This document shows positions 25,239 through 35,869 of a stretch of DNA of 64,000 bases, piece by piece. The translations under genes and the position numbers were made by a program. The DNA is from CAVYXZ01 sp963772595 (GTDB taxonomy: Bacteria > Chloroflexota > Anaerolineae > Aggregatilineales > Phototrophicaceae). Where the stretch lies: NCBI GenBank assembly GCA_963772595.1, contig CAVYXZ010000007.1, positions 186,001-250,000 of the forward strand, read 5' to 3'. The notes below the pieces were generated by a model. The model saw only the letters and a program-made list of their open reading frames with translations, was not told where the DNA came from and made no database searches. Each line of letters opens with the position of its first letter. Position 1 is the first letter of the stretch.

Positions 25239-27823
25239 TATTCATTACCTTTCTTGACCGGCAAACGAACAAGAAATCGTGTACCTTCGCCTTCCACGCT
25301 CTCTACCGTCATTGATCCATGAATGCGCTCGATCACCTGATGGCAGATGTGCAGGCCGAGACCGGTACCCTCGCCGACCGGCTTGGTCGTAAAAAAGGGC
25401 TTGAAAATTTCGGCGCGGATATGCTCCGGGATGCCCGGCCCATTATCCCAGACCACGACTTCAGCAAACGGATCCCCTTCTTCATAATACGCACCGATGC
25501 CGATTTCGCCATCTTCCTGCCCCACACCCACCAGGGCATCATGGGCATTCAGCAGCAAATTGAGCCAGATGTCGTCGATCTGCCCCTGCACGGCCATCAC
25601 CGGCGGGATAGCGTGATTCGGCAAATCGTCCAGCACACGAATACGGTCCTGTTCAATGTGCGAACGCACCAGCGAGAGGATACCGTCAATGGTATCGACA
25701 ATGTCAATGGGTTCGACCGGGGCGTCTTCTTCAGTGGGACGCGCGGTCGCCAGCAAACGCCGCACCACACTGGCCGCCCGCTTGCCCGCCCGTGAGATCG
25801 CCAACAGCGACTTGTAATTGAGCGAATCTTCCGGCTCATCTTGCAGCATGAGTTCGGTATCGACCAGGATCGTCGTCAAGGGATTGTTGATCTGGTGGGC
25901 CACCGCCGCCGCCAGTTCACCCATCGCTGAGAGCCGCGCAGTCTGCACCAGGCGCTCCTGCGTGTCCTTCAACTCCTGCAAGCTGAACTCCAGGTCATGC
26001 ACCAGGCTGGCGTTCTCCAGCGCTGTGGCCGCCTGCCCCACAATCGCCCGGCCCAGGTCGATCTCGCGCTCGCTGAACTCCCGGTTCAGGCGCGGGTCGC
26101 CAAAGAGCACCAGCCCCTGCACCTGGCCGCGCTGGATCAACGGCATTCCCAGAATCGTCTTGCTGCACGTCAAATCCAGCAGCATCTGCACGCCCGGCCC
26201 GGCGCTGCCGCTCCCAGCCTGATGATTAAACACCTGCTGGTGTTCAAGCGCCTCGTACAGGTCCGGGTAATCGCCCAGGCTGATTCTTGGGGAAGGTTCA
26301 CGCAGCCAGATCCCGGCCCCGGCTTCCACCTGCACGTCGAGTGCTTTACCATCGCTGGCGTACAGCGCCAGTTCGCCCCAATCCGCGCCCAACTGGCGGT
26401 TGATGTCGCGCAGCAGACGAAAGACCTGCCGCGAGGACTGCCCATTGGCGTTGCTGACCGTCGTCAGCCCTTCCACGCCTAAATGATTGATCCGCCGCAC
26501 GGCGTCTGAGCCGATCTCGACTGCCGGGGGGTCAATATAAAAGGCCCGCACCACGCCCAGAATGCGCTTATCGGAGCGCACCGGAATCGTCAAGACGGTA
26601 TCCAAGCCCGCGTGCACCAGGCCGGGCCGCTCGTCACCGGTCGATTTGCCCCCGCTCAGCGTGGTAATCACGTCATGATCGGCCAGCTTGCCCAGGATGC
26701 CAATGGCGGAAATCTTCGGCCCCTGCCCCATGCGCCAGAAATTCTGGCGGAATTGGGCCATCATGGTCAGACAATCCGCCTCGTCATCCCAGTTCAGAAT
26801 GGCCGACCAGCCCACATTCAGCACCCGCGCCAACTGCTGGCAGATATTCGGCAGCGTCTCGTAGAGTGCCACTGAAGCGCTGACGACTTCAATCGCCTCG
26901 ACCAGGCTCTGCAATTCGCGCGTGCGCTGCACGGTCTCTTCGTGGACGCGCGCATTTTCGATGGCAATCGCGGCCAGCGAGGCCAGATTGAGCAGCAGTT
27001 CCTTATGCCGGTCGCTGAACTCATCGTGGCGCGACTTATTGTTCACGCCCAGCACGCCGATAGGTTCGCCCTTGAGCAGAATCGGGACATAGAGCAGGGA
27101 ATTAACGAAATACTGCGTCTTGACCTTCTGCGGCCCCTGCGCGCCGACCAGCACCGGATTGCCAGTGTGAAAGACCTGACCAGCCAGCGTGTCATTGGTC
27201 TTGATGCGGAAATTGCGCGCTACTTCGTCGTCGATTCCGACCCTTGCCCGCAGAAACAACTGCTGGCCGAAATCGTCGTCCGGCAGCAGGATCATGCCTT
27301 CTTCGGCTGCCGTCAATTGGCGAGCTGCATCGACCACGCGGTTGAGCACTTCGCTCAGGTCCAGCACTTCGGTGAGCGAGCGGCTGACGGAGAAGAGCGT
27401 CTGCACCTGGGCCAGATAATCTTCCGTCACCGGCGGCGTCCGCTTGACCTGCGGCCTGCCGCCCAGGCCCGGCAGCGCCATAATCACACTGCGCTGGAGC
27501 GTGCGCGTATCCAGACCGCCGATGACCAGTTCCACCGGCGACTGCGCATAATTCACGGACAGACCGTCACGAGCATACAAAATCACCGGCACGTGTTGAT
27601 ACTGTGCCAGGGCCGCGATGGTATGTTCCCCGGTCGAGAGGTCCATCATCACAGCATCGACCAGCACCAGGTCAACCTGCTCGTTTTCCAGCATATAAAG
27701 GGAATCCCAGTGGCTGAACGCGCCACGCACCTCGACCTGCAGGTCTTTGAGCGCCACCTGCGTGCGCTCCAGGAGGTCGTAATAGCCCGAAATCACCACA
27801 ATCTGGGGCACATCTGCCATCAT
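25238..27823 (-). CDS. GAF-rich sensor histidine kinase with N-terminal receiver-like domain
   Basis: An 861-residue soluble kinase. Residues about 5-115 resemble a receiver (LVLVDAVMMD), without a clear acidic pair at the start, so it may not be phosphorylated. Three GAF domains follow (about 140-300, 300-450, 455-610), then a coiled linker, HisKA (AAAVAHQINNPLTTI, near 640) and HATPase (LLLNAHDALVG, VVWDNGPGIP, GEGTGLGLHI). It has no membrane segment. It lies between the PspA-like gene (3-base gap) and its coupled regulator (1-base overlap). The ligands of the GAF domains are unknown. Confidence 0.9.
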   Translation of the reverse strand: MMADVPQIVVISGYYDLLERTQVALKDLQVEVRGAFSHWDSLYMLENEQVDLVLVDAVMMDLSTGEHTIAALAQYQHVPVILYARDGLSVNYAQSPVELVIGGLDTRTLQRSVIMALPGLGGRPQVKRTPPVTEDYLAQVQTLFSVSRSLTEVLDLSEVLNRVVDAARQLTAAEEGMILLPDDDFGQQLFLRARVGIDDEVARNFRIKTNDTLAGQVFHTGNPVLVGAQGPQKVKTQYFVNSLLYVPILLKGEPIGVLGVNNKSRHDEFSDRHKELLLNLASLAAIAIENARVHEETVQRTRELQSLVEAIEVVSASVALYETLPNICQQLARVLNVGWSAILNWDDEADCLTMMAQFRQNFWRMGQGPKISAIGILGKLADHDVITTLSGGKSTGDERPGLVHAGLDTVLTIPVRSDKRILGVVRAFYIDPPAVEIGSDAVRRINHLGVEGLTTVSNANGQSSRQVFRLLRDINRQLGADWGELALYASDGKALDVQVEAGAGIWLREPSPRISLGDYPDLYEALEHQQVFNHQAGSGSAGPGVQMLLDLTCSKTILGMPLIQRGQVQGLVLFGDPRLNREFSEREIDLGRAIVGQAATALENASLVHDLEFSLQELKDTQERLVQTARLSAMGELAAAVAHQINNPLTTILVDTELMLQDEPEDSLNYKSLLAISRAGKRAASVVRRLLATARPTEEDAPVEPIDIVDTIDGILSLVRSHIEQDRIRVLDDLPNHAIPPVMAVQGQIDDIWLNLLLNAHDALVGVGQEDGEIGIGAYYEEGDPFAEVVVWDNGPGIPEHIRAEIFKPFFTTKPVGEGTGLGLHICHQVIERIHGSMTVESVEGEGTRFLVRLPVKKGNE

Positions 27824-27826
27824 GTT

Positions 27827-28442
27827 TTACTTTTTACTCAATCGCTCGACACGGCGTGCCAGGTCATCATCTATCGCCGTTTCGTCAACCGCCGGGTTGA
27901 CCTCAGCAGCACTTTCTTCCATCGCGCTGAAATGAGCAATACGCTCGCGCATCTGCTGCAAGACCTCCCCCATCGCCTGGCTGGCCTGCTGCATGACGTC
28001 GCCTTCGCTGGCCGGGTCGGCCTGCGCGTGACGCAGATCAGCCGCCGCCGCGTCGAGTTCGTTGACCCGCAGCATCAGGTCCTCGGTCACGCTGCGATGA
28101 TCCCGCAGATCCGCTTCGGCCATCGTCAGCCGCTGCTGCGCCACCTGTAGATCACGCAGCGCACGCCGGGCCGCTTCTTCCAGGTTCTGGCTCAGCGCCT
28201 CATCAGCCTGCTGATCGAGCGACTCGACCTCCGCCCGCAGCGACTTCAACTCGCGCCGCCAGCTTATCCTCGTAATCCAGGGCTTCGTTGACTCGCCGCC
28301 GCAGCACCCTGACCTCGCGGTCCACCGACTGACTGGACAGGGTATCCCCCTGCGGAGCCGGTGAAGCACTGCGATCCGAGTCAAGTAAATCATTCAGCCC
28401 GGCGCGAACCAGAACGTTGAGTTTCTTCAATAAGTCGCTCAT
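27827..28442 (-). CDS. PspA/IM30-family protein, one frame break
   Basis: About 204 residues after repair. The N-terminus MSDLLKKLNVLVRAGLNDLLD matches the amphipathic start of PspA/IM30, and the rest is long coiled coil (about residues 50-180) rich in Glu, Arg and Ala. The frame changes near 28256; dropping one G of a GG pair joins DYEDKLA to RELKSLRAEVESL. PspA proteins bind and guard the cytoplasmic membrane under stress. Its place at the head of the kinase/regulator unit suggests the unit senses envelope state (inference). Confidence 0.82.
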
Positions 28443-28478
28443 GTCCTAATTTTACACTTTTCACAGATTTAATGCATC

Positions 28479-29988
28479 TTAAGTATCGCAGGTGCCGTCC
28501 CATTCCAGCCGGTAGACGCTCATATTCGCGCCCCCAGCCGCGCGGGCCGTCGGGTTGCCGGTAATATAGACGCGGCATAGGCGCGGATCGTCCACATTCT
28601 TGCCGGGCAGTTGATCCGGCAGGGCCATCAGGTAGCGTGCGCCCTGCGCTTGCAGATAAGCCCACATCGCGTCGGCATCCTGCATCATAGGGGACAACCT
28701 CCGGGCTGACCAGACCCGCCGTGTCGATGATCGGGCGCGGCGCAAAATAGCCCAACGCGCCGATGTCATGCACGGCCAGCAGGTCCTCCGGCGGAATGTT
28801 GGCGGCGATCCACTGGGCAGTCGTCACCATCTCTTCGTTGATGATATGTACGTCGCGCTTGTAGGTTGATGGGCCGCTCAGCAGCGCGAAGTACACGAAA
28901 ACCAGCACCGTTGCAATCGCCAGCGCCCGTGTCAGCACACGCCCCGGCATAGAGCGCGCGGCCAGATGCAGCAGGTCGAAGGACCCGACTACCCCGACCA
29001 GGATCAGCGCAGGCAAAGTCGGGATCACGTAGCGGCCATGCTGGTAGGGGGCGGGCAAACGCGCTGCATAGAGTGCGATCAGACTGAAGGCCCACAACAG
29101 CGGCAGCAGTTCAAACAGGGCCTGCCGCAGCCTGAGGATACGCTGCCCGGCATACAGTAGGATACCCGGCAGCAGCAGCAGTTGACCGCCTGCAATCAGC
29201 GGCTTGAGCATCTGTAAGAAGCGCTCCGGGTAGCTCACCTGCGCCAGCACAAGCGCCGATTCAGCCTGCTTGGCAGCGGCGGTATCGGGCAGCAGACCAC
29301 CGGTCAACTGTAAATTGAAGCTCAAATAGGGCGCGATGACCACCGCGAAAGCGATAGCCGCCCCGGCACCCCACAGCAGCGTCCCGCGCAGCCCTTGGGG
29401 GCGCAGCACCAGCAGCAGCAGACCGACCCAGCCTGCCAGCATCAGTCCTTCGGGCCGGGTCAGTGTGGTCAGGGCCGCCAGCGTGCCGAAGCACAGGCCG
29501 CGCAGCAGGATAGGCCCGCTCGCCGGACTGCGGTCGTCCAGTTCGCGCCAGGCCAGCAGCATCAGCGCCAATGTCCACATGCAGAAGAGCATCGTCTCCA
29601 TGCTGGACACAGCCGCCCAGATCAGATGCCAGCTCAAGATGATGGCCGCGCCCGTCACCAGCGGGGCAAAGCGTTGATCCGGCAGCAGCCGCCCGGCCAG
29701 CCGCGCGCCGAACATGCCGCACAGCGCCAGCGCCAGACTACCCAGCAAATGCGGCCAGACCTGGTAGGCAATGTTCAGCTTGTAGCCCAGCGCCAGCAGC
29801 ACGGTATACAGCGGCGAGGTCGAGGCCGCGCTCAATTGGCCCGGCACGAAAGCCCACTGGCCCGTATAGGCCAGATTGCGCGCGTAGACGTGGTGAATCC
29901 AACTGTCGTCCAGCGGGAAACCGCCGCCTGCTGTCCGCACGTAGAGCAGCCCAAGCAGCGCCGCCAGGATCAGGAAAAAGCGCATCAT
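28479..29988 (-). CDS. GT39-like polytopic membrane glycosyltransferase, one frame break
   Basis: About 502 residues, 11-12 membrane helices. The first external loop has FPLDDSWIHHVYARNL (about 25-40), the acidic motif of GT-C enzymes that use polyprenyl-phosphate sugars, and STSPLYTVLLAL. The C-terminal tail forms a soluble domain (WAYLQAQGARYLMALP) that follows a frame change at GGGG 28690-28693; dropping one base reads VVPMMQDADAMW. It probably transfers a sugar on the outer face of the membrane. It is the last gene of the glycosyltransferase island, 36 bases before the pspA-like ATG. Confidence 0.8.
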
Positions 29989-30002
29989 AAGCGCGAAAAT
30001 AC

Positions 30003-31564
30003 TTAAGGATTGATCGCATAAAGCCGCACACCCGGCACACTGAAATCCAGTTCGGTCAAGAAGTTGGGCGGCGAGTCGATGATCGGCATCAGTTTCGACG
30101 ACATCGCCCAGAGCGTCTGGCCCGCCACCGTCTGCGATTTCGAGCAGCAGATACCCGACGCCATAGCGCTGCGCAATCTCCGGGATGACGTCCGGTGCTT
30201 CATGCCGGCAGAACGACCCCGCCGAAGCCGGTGTAATAATACAGCGCCGCCGGATCGTTAATCATCACCCGTGAACCAGCAGGCAGAGTCTCCGCCAGCG
30301 CCTGATACAGCCTCGGTGTGCCGCTCGACTGGGGCCGTGCCAGCGCCACCGACAGGCTGAGCAGCAGCGCAAAACCTAACAGCGCCGCCGAGAAGACGCG
30401 AATCGCCGTGCCCGTGTGCCAGTGACGCCGCCGCTGCGCGATCCAGTTCACTACATCGTCCAGGCCCACGACGCCCAGTGCCGTCCACCAGGGCAGCAGG
30501 GCCGCCGCCGAATGAAACAGGCCGCCCCGGTAGCCAGGGAAGGGAAAGACGAAGGTCATCGCCAGATGCAGCCCCAGCGCATACAACCAGAATCCGCGCA
30601 AGAAGGGCAGCGCGCGCCGCCGCCACAACGCCACCAGCATCAGCGGTGCCATCACGATCATGCCTTCGACGGCGACGAAGGTGCCCAGGTTGTTGGTGAG
30701 CGCCTCCCAGCGTGAACGCAGCAGCAGACCCAGCCCTCCGGCGAGCAGGTCCTGCGGGCCAATCTGCGCCGGGTAGCGAAAGAGATCGTTATACTCGGTG
30801 AACCAGGCCGCCTGACTCCCGCCCAGAGGCAGCGGTGTGCCAATGGCGTTCAGGTTGCGGATAAACCAGGGAGCCATCACCAGCAGATAGGCCGCCGTAC
30901 ACAGCAGCAGGGCCTGGAGCCGCCCCGGCATCGGCCTCGGCCACAGAATCACGATCCAGGCCACTGCCAGCAGCAGCAAACCGTCTGCCCGCGTGAGATG
31001 GCCCAATGCCGCCAGCGCTCCTGCCCCGGCCCAGGCCGCATAGAATCGCGCCGAACTGGGCCGTTGTTCCAGGCCCAGGCCCATCGCCAGCAGGCACAGG
31101 GAACCGACCAGCGCATACGGCGCGAAAGTATCGGTCATGCCCCAGAAACGCAGGAAGAAGCCGCTGCTGAGCGTCAGCAGCCCGGCCAGCCAGGCGTGAC
31201 GCCGCGTCTGCCCCAGCCGTGCGCCCAGCCAGAAGGCGACGTAAGCCGTCCCGGCCAGCATCAGCACAAAGAAGACCTGTGCCCCGGCGTAAGTCTGGCC
31301 GAAAAGCGCCATGCCCAGCGCTGCCGTGAGCGCGGTCAGCGGCATCCAGTAGAGAAAGGCGGGTGCGGGAAGCTGCGGCGGTGCGCCGATGTAGACCCAC
31401 AGATAATGGTCGGTCAGGCCCTCACCGTTAAGGAGCGCCTTCGCCGCGTTGAGATGATAGTAGGCATCGGTAATGGTCGGCCCGTTCACCAGCCGCACGA
31501 TCAGCAGGGCCGCCACCAGCGCCAGCAGGCTAAACAGGAGATAATCGCGTCGTGCAGGACTCAC
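30003..31564 (-). CDS. GT-C type membrane glycosyltransferase, two frame breaks
   Basis: About 519 residues with around 12 helices. The first loop carries TITDAYYHLNAAKALLNG, an acidic GT-C type motif. The C-terminus is a soluble domain (PAALYYYTGFGGVVLP then a YGVGYLLLE strand), like its neighbours. Frame changes at CC 30205-30206 and CCC 30121-30123 both rejoin by dropping one base and give an end at 30003. The GTG at 31564 overlaps the stop of the upstream gene (GTGA), which fixes this start over the longer open frame to 31645. Confidence 0.8.
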
Positions 31565-33165
31565 TGTGCTACGCTCACCCGGTAGATCGTCAGGCCGCCG
31601 GATTTGAAAACGGCCTCCAGATACGTCGCGCTCGCCGGGTCCCAATCGCCCAACGCCCGCGCAGACTCATCATACCAGAGGTATGCGGCATGGATGTCCG
31701 TAAGAAACTGCTGCCGCCAGTGATCGTCAGCATTGGGATCAAAGAAACGGTGCAGCAGCCGCACTTTTTCATCCAGATGCGCCGTCTCGATCCAGTGTCC
31801 GGCGTACACCCGCTTGCCGGTGGCCGCCACCACGCGCCCCCCGCTGCCCTGTCCACTGCGGTCGAAGGTGGTCAGCAGCAAATCCTGACGGCTCGTCTCG
31901 CGCCGCAGCCAGGCAAAACCCAGCACCTCCTCCGGCCTGTAGTAGACATTGGTGCTGGATGGATCACGCACGGCAGCCAGGCTGGCCCCAAGCATCGCCA
32001 CCGTGCTGATTGAGGCCAGGGTGACGTAAACGCCGCTCAGCAGCGGACGATAGCCCCGGCGCAGACGCGGCCAGATCACACGCATCCAGCCGAAAGCCGC
32101 CAGCAGCGCCAGCGCCGTCTGGACTCCCAGCAGATAGCGGCGTTAAGTCGTGAGCGGCGCGTAGGCCAACAGCGCCACCAGCACCACCCACAGCACCAGC
32201 AGCCGCCAGTGATCTCCGGCACGCCAGAGTGCAGGCAGGCCCAGCAGCGCGGGCAGCAGCAGCGGCAGATAACCCAGCAGCAAATACACTGGGGGCGGTG
32301 ACATCGTGATATTCTGCGCGGCAAAATCCGCCCAGACCGGGTCGCCATTGATCGCCAGGTACTGGTAGATCACCAGCAGCGCATGGATCGCCAGCGGCAG
32401 CAGCAGCCACAGCGCGCGCCGCAGCGGCACAACCTGCCGGATAAAGACCTGATAGGCGGCCCAGAGCGCGATCAGCGGCCCGAAGAACAGAATCACATAA
32501 GGTTGGATCAGGCTCTCGGCAGCCAGCGCCAGGGTCAGCAGCAGCAGAGAGCGCCCCCGGCCCTGTCCGAGCCAGGATTCGAAGCTCATGAGCGCGACAA
32601 TTTGCAGAATCACGGCGGCGGCGAAATGCGGCATGGTCAGCGCGCCCAGCAGATTAAAGGCATCCAGCAGCCAGAACTCTACCGGCGATACACTGGCCGT
32701 CTGCGCCGGACTGACCAGAATGAGCAGCCAGCTCCAGCCTCCGGCGATCACCGCCAGCAGCAGCGCCAGCCAGCGTTCGCGCGGTTTGTCGAAATAGCGG
32801 CTGGCAAAATACCAGATGGCGACGACCATCAGCAAGGTTAGCAAAAAACGGGCCAGGTGATACACAACCGGCAGCGAAGCCAGATGACCGAAGACGCCCA
32901 GCAGCACATAAAAGCCCTGCACCAGCGGAAGCCCTGGATGCGCTTCGTGCGTAAAGAGCAGATGATAGGCGAAATCGCCGCGCAGCCCCTGCCACATCTT
33001 GGCGAGATGACTGTTGTAATCGACCTCAGCCCCGGTGGGCACAGCGGGCGCACCGCTGTAGACCCAGCCCTCCGGCGTATTGAGCGCGCCGACCAGATAC
33101 GGCAGCGAGGTCAGGGCCGCAATCAGCACGGCAAAGCCCCAGACCGCCAGCGGAACACGTCTCAT
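31561..33165 (-). CDS. Polytopic membrane protein with internal TAA stop
   Basis: About 534 residues if the stop at 32143-32145 is read through; 11-12 helices, no established family. Early motif DYNSHLAKMWQGLRGDFAYH; a middle SPPPVYLLLGYLPLLLP segment; a soluble end (FAWLRRETSRQDLLLTTF, YAGHWIETAHLDEKV). The stop is in frame with no frame change: LTT-stop-RRYLLG. The paralogue at 44616-46207 reads NIQRRFAVG at the same place, so the stop most likely replaces a Gln codon (CAA to TAA). The ATG at 33165 overlaps the upstream stop (ATGA). It probably belongs to the GT-C superfamily or handles lipid-linked sugars. Confidence 0.7.
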
Positions 33166-34355
33166 GATGACTCCGCGCTCAAGCGGGGCGCGTACTGCCA
33201 CCACAGGCGGCGAGTCCACCACAGCAGGGCCGCCATGAGAAACGGCAGCGGGAGATAGACCGTCGGGTGTTCAAATTCGCCCTGGACGGTCGTCACGAAA
33301 TGCAGCCAGGGCAGCAGGAAAAGCGCCAGCAGGCTCAACACGACCCAACGCACCTTCATCCGCGAAAAATAGAAGATGAGCGGCAGGATGAAGACCACGT
33401 AATGCGGCGTGGCCGTGCGCGGCGCGACCAGATGTGTCACAGTCAGAGTCAGCACCACGACCCACCAGAAGCGCTCGCCCTGCCCGCGCAGCAGCCCGGC
33501 CCAGGCCCACAGCATCCAGCCGTAGAAGACCAGATTCACCGCCCACTCGCCGAGCGTGCCAAGCCCCAGGTAATACTGTGTCACGATCCATACGGGCGAT
33601 CCCAGCGCGGTATAGGACGAATAAACCTGCACCTGGGCCAGCCAATCGCCCAGCCACGAGGGCTGCATCACGAAGGACAGACCGAACAACAGGCCAAAGG
33701 CGATAACGAAAGCCAGAACAAAACGCCAGCGCCGCGCCTGTAGTGCCCAGAGCAGCAGCAGCGGCACCAGCAGGAAGCCCATTTGCGGCTTGATCGTCGA
33801 GAGCGCCAGCGCGACACCCGCCAGCCGATCTCGCTCGCGTGCCAGGCCCCACAACGTCAGGATCTCCAGGAAATAGACCAGCAGACCCGGCTGCCCCAGG
33901 ATCAGGCCGCGCGCGGCATAATATAGCACCAGAGTCCACAGCAGCAGAATCGCCAGCAGCCAGGGACGCGGTTTCCAATGAAAAAAGTCGAGCGCCAGGA
34001 TCAGCGCGGCGATCAGGCAGGCTTCCAGCAGCACCATCCAGATGGCCGAGGCCCAGGCATAATCCATGAAGACGAGCGGCCCGACCAGCAGCACCATGTA
34101 CATCGGATAAGCGAAATAGCCGGGGTCTTCGTCTGCCTCTGCAAGCCGCCCGTAAATCCGCTGCTGAATGTTGACACTGGCCTCTTCGCCATAAGGATTT
34201 AAACCGTCGATCCAGTACGAGCGTGCGCCTTCCCAGCGTGACATGAAATCGTTGAGTCCCGGATAGGGCGCAGTCAGGCTGTTGTGTGTCAGCACGACCG
34301 CAGCAGCCAGCAGCAGCAGAAGCAGGATCGCGGCGACGGCCCGCTGCCGGTTCAT
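33162..34355 (-). CDS. GT87-like (DUF2029) membrane mannosyltransferase-type protein
   Basis: An intact 397-residue protein with about ten helices. PGLNDFMSRWEGARSYW (about 32-48) and NPYGEEAS match the first-loop acidic motif of GT87/DUF2029 enzymes, and LSTIKPQMGFLLVPLLL is a typical mid-protein segment of the family. Such enzymes transfer mannose or similar sugars from polyprenyl-phosphate donors outside the membrane. Start and stop overlap both neighbours by four bases, so translation is coupled along the island. Confidence 0.85.
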   Translation of the reverse strand: MNRQRAVAAILLLLLLAAAVVLTHNSLTAPYPGLNDFMSRWEGARSYWIDGLNPYGEEASVNIQQRIYGRLAEADEDPGYFAYPMYMVLLVGPLVFMDYAWASAIWMVLLEACLIAALILALDFFHWKPRPWLLAILLLWTLVLYYAARGLILGQPGLLVYFLEILTLWGLARERDRLAGVALALSTIKPQMGFLLVPLLLLWALQARRWRFVLAFVIAFGLLFGLSFVMQPSWLGDWLAQVQVYSSYTALGSPVWIVTQYYLGLGTLGEWAVNLVFYGWMLWAWAGLLRGQGERFWWVVVLTLTVTHLVAPRTATPHYVVFILPLIFYFSRMKVRWVVLSLLALFLLPWLHFVTTVQGEFEHPTVYLPLPFLMAALLWWTRRLWWQYAPRLSAESS

Positions 34356-35869
34356 GCGGCGTCCTCCGCAGTATAGAGGCTGACGCCCAGGTCGTTGAAG
34401 CCTTCGACAGATTCAAGCTGATAGTGCGCCTCGATCCAGGTGATGGCCGTGCTGAACTCCTGGCGATTCGAGGCCGCATACTGCGCTTCGGCAAAGTCAA
34501 AAGTCACCCACCAGATGCGCGGCGCGTGATCCACCGCAGCGGCTGCCGTATCATCTGCCAGCAGACCCAGCGCCTGCTGAGTCGGCAGCGCGAGCGTATC
34601 CTGCGGGCTGCCCGGTAAATCGGCCAGATAATGCTGATCGAGGTCCTGCCCGTAGTAGATCATCGGCAGCGCCGTCAGCTTATTCTGATGCAGAATCAGA
34701 TCGCCCGGCTGCCACTGCGCGCGGATCGCCTCGATAGCCGTGTCGAAGGGTGAATTCGGGAAGGTCGCCCAGGTGTATTGATAGTAGAGGCCAATGCCCA
34801 CCAGCGGCAGTGCGATCAGCGCGATTAGTCCCACAATCGGGCGCGGCAGGCCGCCGTGTGTGAATAACCAGGCCAGCGCCAGGTAGAGCATCAGCGCCGA
34901 GGGCAGCAGCGCTCGCTCCAGGTAGACCGGCTGCCACTGCGAGACGAGCCACATCAGCGCGACAGGTCCCCCGGCCAGCCAGAGGATAAACAGGAGCCGG
35001 TCGCGGTCCGGCCTCCGGCGGCGGCGCAGATAGAGCACGACCTGAATCACCAGAAACAGCAGGATCACCAACGCCAGCACAAAGGCGATCATCGAGGCCG
35101 GGGCGGGAATATCCAGATTAATCGAGAAGAAGGAGCGTACCGTCAGCAGGGGACGGGCCGCACTGGGCGCTTCGAGCCAGTAATAGGCGCGGACCTTCTC
35201 GAACTGGCCCGGCAGATTCACCAGCCAGGGCAGATAGACCAGCAGCGCGATCAAGCCGCCCACCAGCACCCGCAGCGCCTGATCCAGACGGCGTGCCAGC
35301 AGCGGGACCAGCGCCAGCGCTAACAGGAAAAAGGCCGCCAACTGCTGGCTATACATTGCCAGCCCGGCCAGGACGCCGAAGGCGATCCACCAGCGCCAGC
35401 GTGTGCTGCGCCAGCCGCGCACAAAACAGTAAACCGCCGCCACCAGCAGCAGAGTCACCAGCGCGTACATGCGTGTTTCCTGCGAATACTGGATGTGGAA
35501 GGGGGCCAGCGCCGTAATCAGCATGGCCGCCAGACCCAGCTTGCGATCAAAAAGTTCACGGCCCAGCAGGTACATAAGCCAGACGGTCGCCAGACCCAGC
35601 AGCACGCTCCACAGCCGCACGACTACCGCCGACTGGCCGAAAAGCGTCATCCACAGGTTCAGGCTGGCATAATAGAGCAAAGGGTGAATATCCGCCGCGC
35701 CGCCCTGCACCGGGGTCAGCGTGCCATACACCATCGCACCCAGGCCCTGCCGTGCAAAGAGCACCGCAAAAGCCTCGTCATACCACAGGCTGCGCGAGGC
35801 CAGCGCCACCAGCCGTAAGATGAGCGCCAGCAGCAGGATGAGGAAGGGTGCGAAACGAGAGAGCCTCAA
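34352..35869 (-). CDS. GT39 (PMT_2) family membrane glycosyltransferase
   Basis: About 505 residues, 10-12 helices. It is the clearest GT39 member of the island: SLWYDEAFAVLFAR, DIHPLLYYASLNLW, and FHIQYSQETRMYALVTLLL are in the order seen in protein mannosyltransferases and ArnT-like enzymes. The C-terminus is soluble and mixed alpha/beta. The open frame continues to 35944, but TTG at 35869 overlaps the upstream stop by four bases (TTGA) and begins just before the first helix, so it is the better start. The acceptor may be lipid, glycan or Ser/Thr-rich protein. Confidence 0.85.
   Translation of the reverse strand: MRLSRFAPFLILLLALILRLVALASRSLWYDEAFAVLFARQGLGAMVYGTLTPVQGGAADIHPLLYYASLNLWMTLFGQSAVVVRLWSVLLGLATVWLMYLLGRELFDRKLGLAAMLITALAPFHIQYSQETRMYALVTLLLVAAVYCFVRGWRSTRWRWWIAFGVLAGLAMYSQQLAAFFLLALALVPLLARRLDQALRVLVGGLIALLVYLPWLVNLPGQFEKVRAYYWLEAPSAARPLLTVRSFFSINLDIPAPASMIAFVLALVILLFLVIQVVLYLRRRRRPDRDRLLFILWLAGGPVALMWLVSQWQPVYLERALLPSALMLYLALAWLFTHGGLPRPIVGLIALIALPLVGIGLYYQYTWATFPNSPFDTAIEAIRAQWQPGDLILHQNKLTALPMIYYGQDLDQHYLADLPGSPQDTLALPTQQALGLLADDTAAAAVDHAPRIWWVTFDFAEAQYAASNRQEFSTAITWIEAHYQLESVEGFNDLGVSLYTAEDAA

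Noticed and set aside
26942..28150. 402-residue open frame on the plus strand
   Set aside because: It lies antisense to the sensor kinase and PspA-like genes, is rich in His/Gln/Arg as GC-rich shadow frames are, and shows no domain.
33271..34500. 409-residue minus-strand frame
   Set aside because: Same strand but different frame from the GT87-like gene, Ala/Arg/Gly-rich and without hydrophobic helices; the alternative frame has clear family motifs.
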